Assembly: GCA_001247695.2 (NCBI GenBank)
Contig: LGRX02003595.1
Location: 62,001-126,000, forward strand
DNA: 64,000 nucleotides
DNA from: Cymbomonas tetramitiformis
Taxonomy: Eukaryota; Chlorophyta; Pyramimonadophyceae; Pyramimonadales; Pyramimonadaceae
Direction of reading: 5' to 3'
Shown: piece by piece, positions 63,577 through 64,000 of the stretch
Numbering within the stretch: the stretch's first letter is position 1
Layout of the letters: each line of letters opens with the position of its first letter
Translations under genes and position numbers: made by a program
Notes under the pieces: generated by a model
The model's database searches: none
Told to the model about the DNA's origin: nothing
What the model saw: only the letters and a program-made list of their open reading frames with translations

Positions 63577-64000
63577 AAATATTGCAATCAGAACTTATCG
63601 AAGTGATAGAAAGCACCGAATACTGAGTGTCTTGTATTTTTTTTTGAGTATGTTGTATTGAGTGCTGAAAACGCGCGCTGATCGGCAACCACTAGGGTGT
63701 GCGTCGGTGCCGCAAAGGTGGTTAGTATCACAATAGTGGTTTTTTGCTGTGCAAGGGGCGGTGACATAGAGTGCACACGATCAATAAAACATAACATATT
63801 TTGAGTACGCAGATAAACCACTATTCTAACGAGATTTTGCCTCCCTTACAGTCAGGACGGTGATCCAGCTGCAGGCGATAGGAAAACCTCGCAACCTTAG
63901 GTGTGATGTTTGAGCCGACAATAATGTATTTTCAAGTAAGTATGCTGTGGGCACGAAGTTTCGTCACGAAGTTAGTGGCAACGGACTTCAAATTGAGTAC
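63577..64000. other. end of window, no clear gene
   Basis: No coding sequence established. A pyrimidine-rich stretch ending CCTTACAG at about 63852 could be a 3' splice site for another exon of the lectin-like gene; the window ends before this can be tested. Confidence 0.35.

Noticed and set aside
1..64000. Bacterial or organellar origin
   Set aside because: Spliced genes, LTR retrotransposons, minisatellites and absence of operons or ribosome binding sites all indicate nuclear eukaryotic DNA.

Overview
The window looks like nuclear DNA of a eukaryotic green alga, most likely a marine prasinophyte-type chlorophyte; the lineage is inferred. The support is: spliced genes with GT-AG introns and many GTGCGY donors; an (S)PPPP-type proline-rich extracellular linker; a molybdenum cofactor fusion protein with the MoeA-like part before the MogA-like part, which is the plant Cnx1 order and not the animal gephyrin order; and abundant Copia-type LTR retrotransposons.

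Layout. (1) 558-13561 is a nested pair of LTR retrotransposons. A small gag-only element with 193-bp LTRs and TATGC target duplications is split by an intact 9.6-kb Copia element (2481-12097) with 329-bp LTRs that I read as identical and CCGCC target duplications. (2) 15197-47641 is one giant plus-strand gene of about 30 exons. It encodes roughly 5,500 residues: signal peptide, Cys-rich modules, a Pro-rich linker, about 28 filamin-type Ig repeats, an REJ-like region, one transmembrane helix near the C-terminus and a short acidic tail. Many of its introns hold a private minisatellite. (3) 50224-51279 (minus) is a four-exon GFA/CENP-V-type zinc protein. (4) 51860-55198 (plus) is a three-exon Cnx1-like MoeA-MogA fusion with two DUF1244-like domains inserted between the two enzymes. 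(5) 55199-62194 is AT-rich and gene-poor, with a foldback element, a degenerate satellite and a diverged segmental duplication. (6) 62195 to the window end holds a spliced C-type-lectin-like protein with C-terminal membrane segments, probably incomplete.

How the parts relate. The two retrotransposons share LTR ends, polypurine tracts and an unusual Gag-acidic-transmembrane design, so the intact one (or a relative) is a plausible helper for the gag-only one. The giant protein and the lectin are both predicted surface proteins, suited to adhesion or recognition. The Cnx1 fusion is the most unusual coding architecture here: two zinc-ligand-like DUF1244 modules between the two catalytic domains of molybdenum insertion. 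Exon borders were placed by hand from splice motifs, reading phase and domain continuity. Borders described as about, or as unresolved, are not settled.
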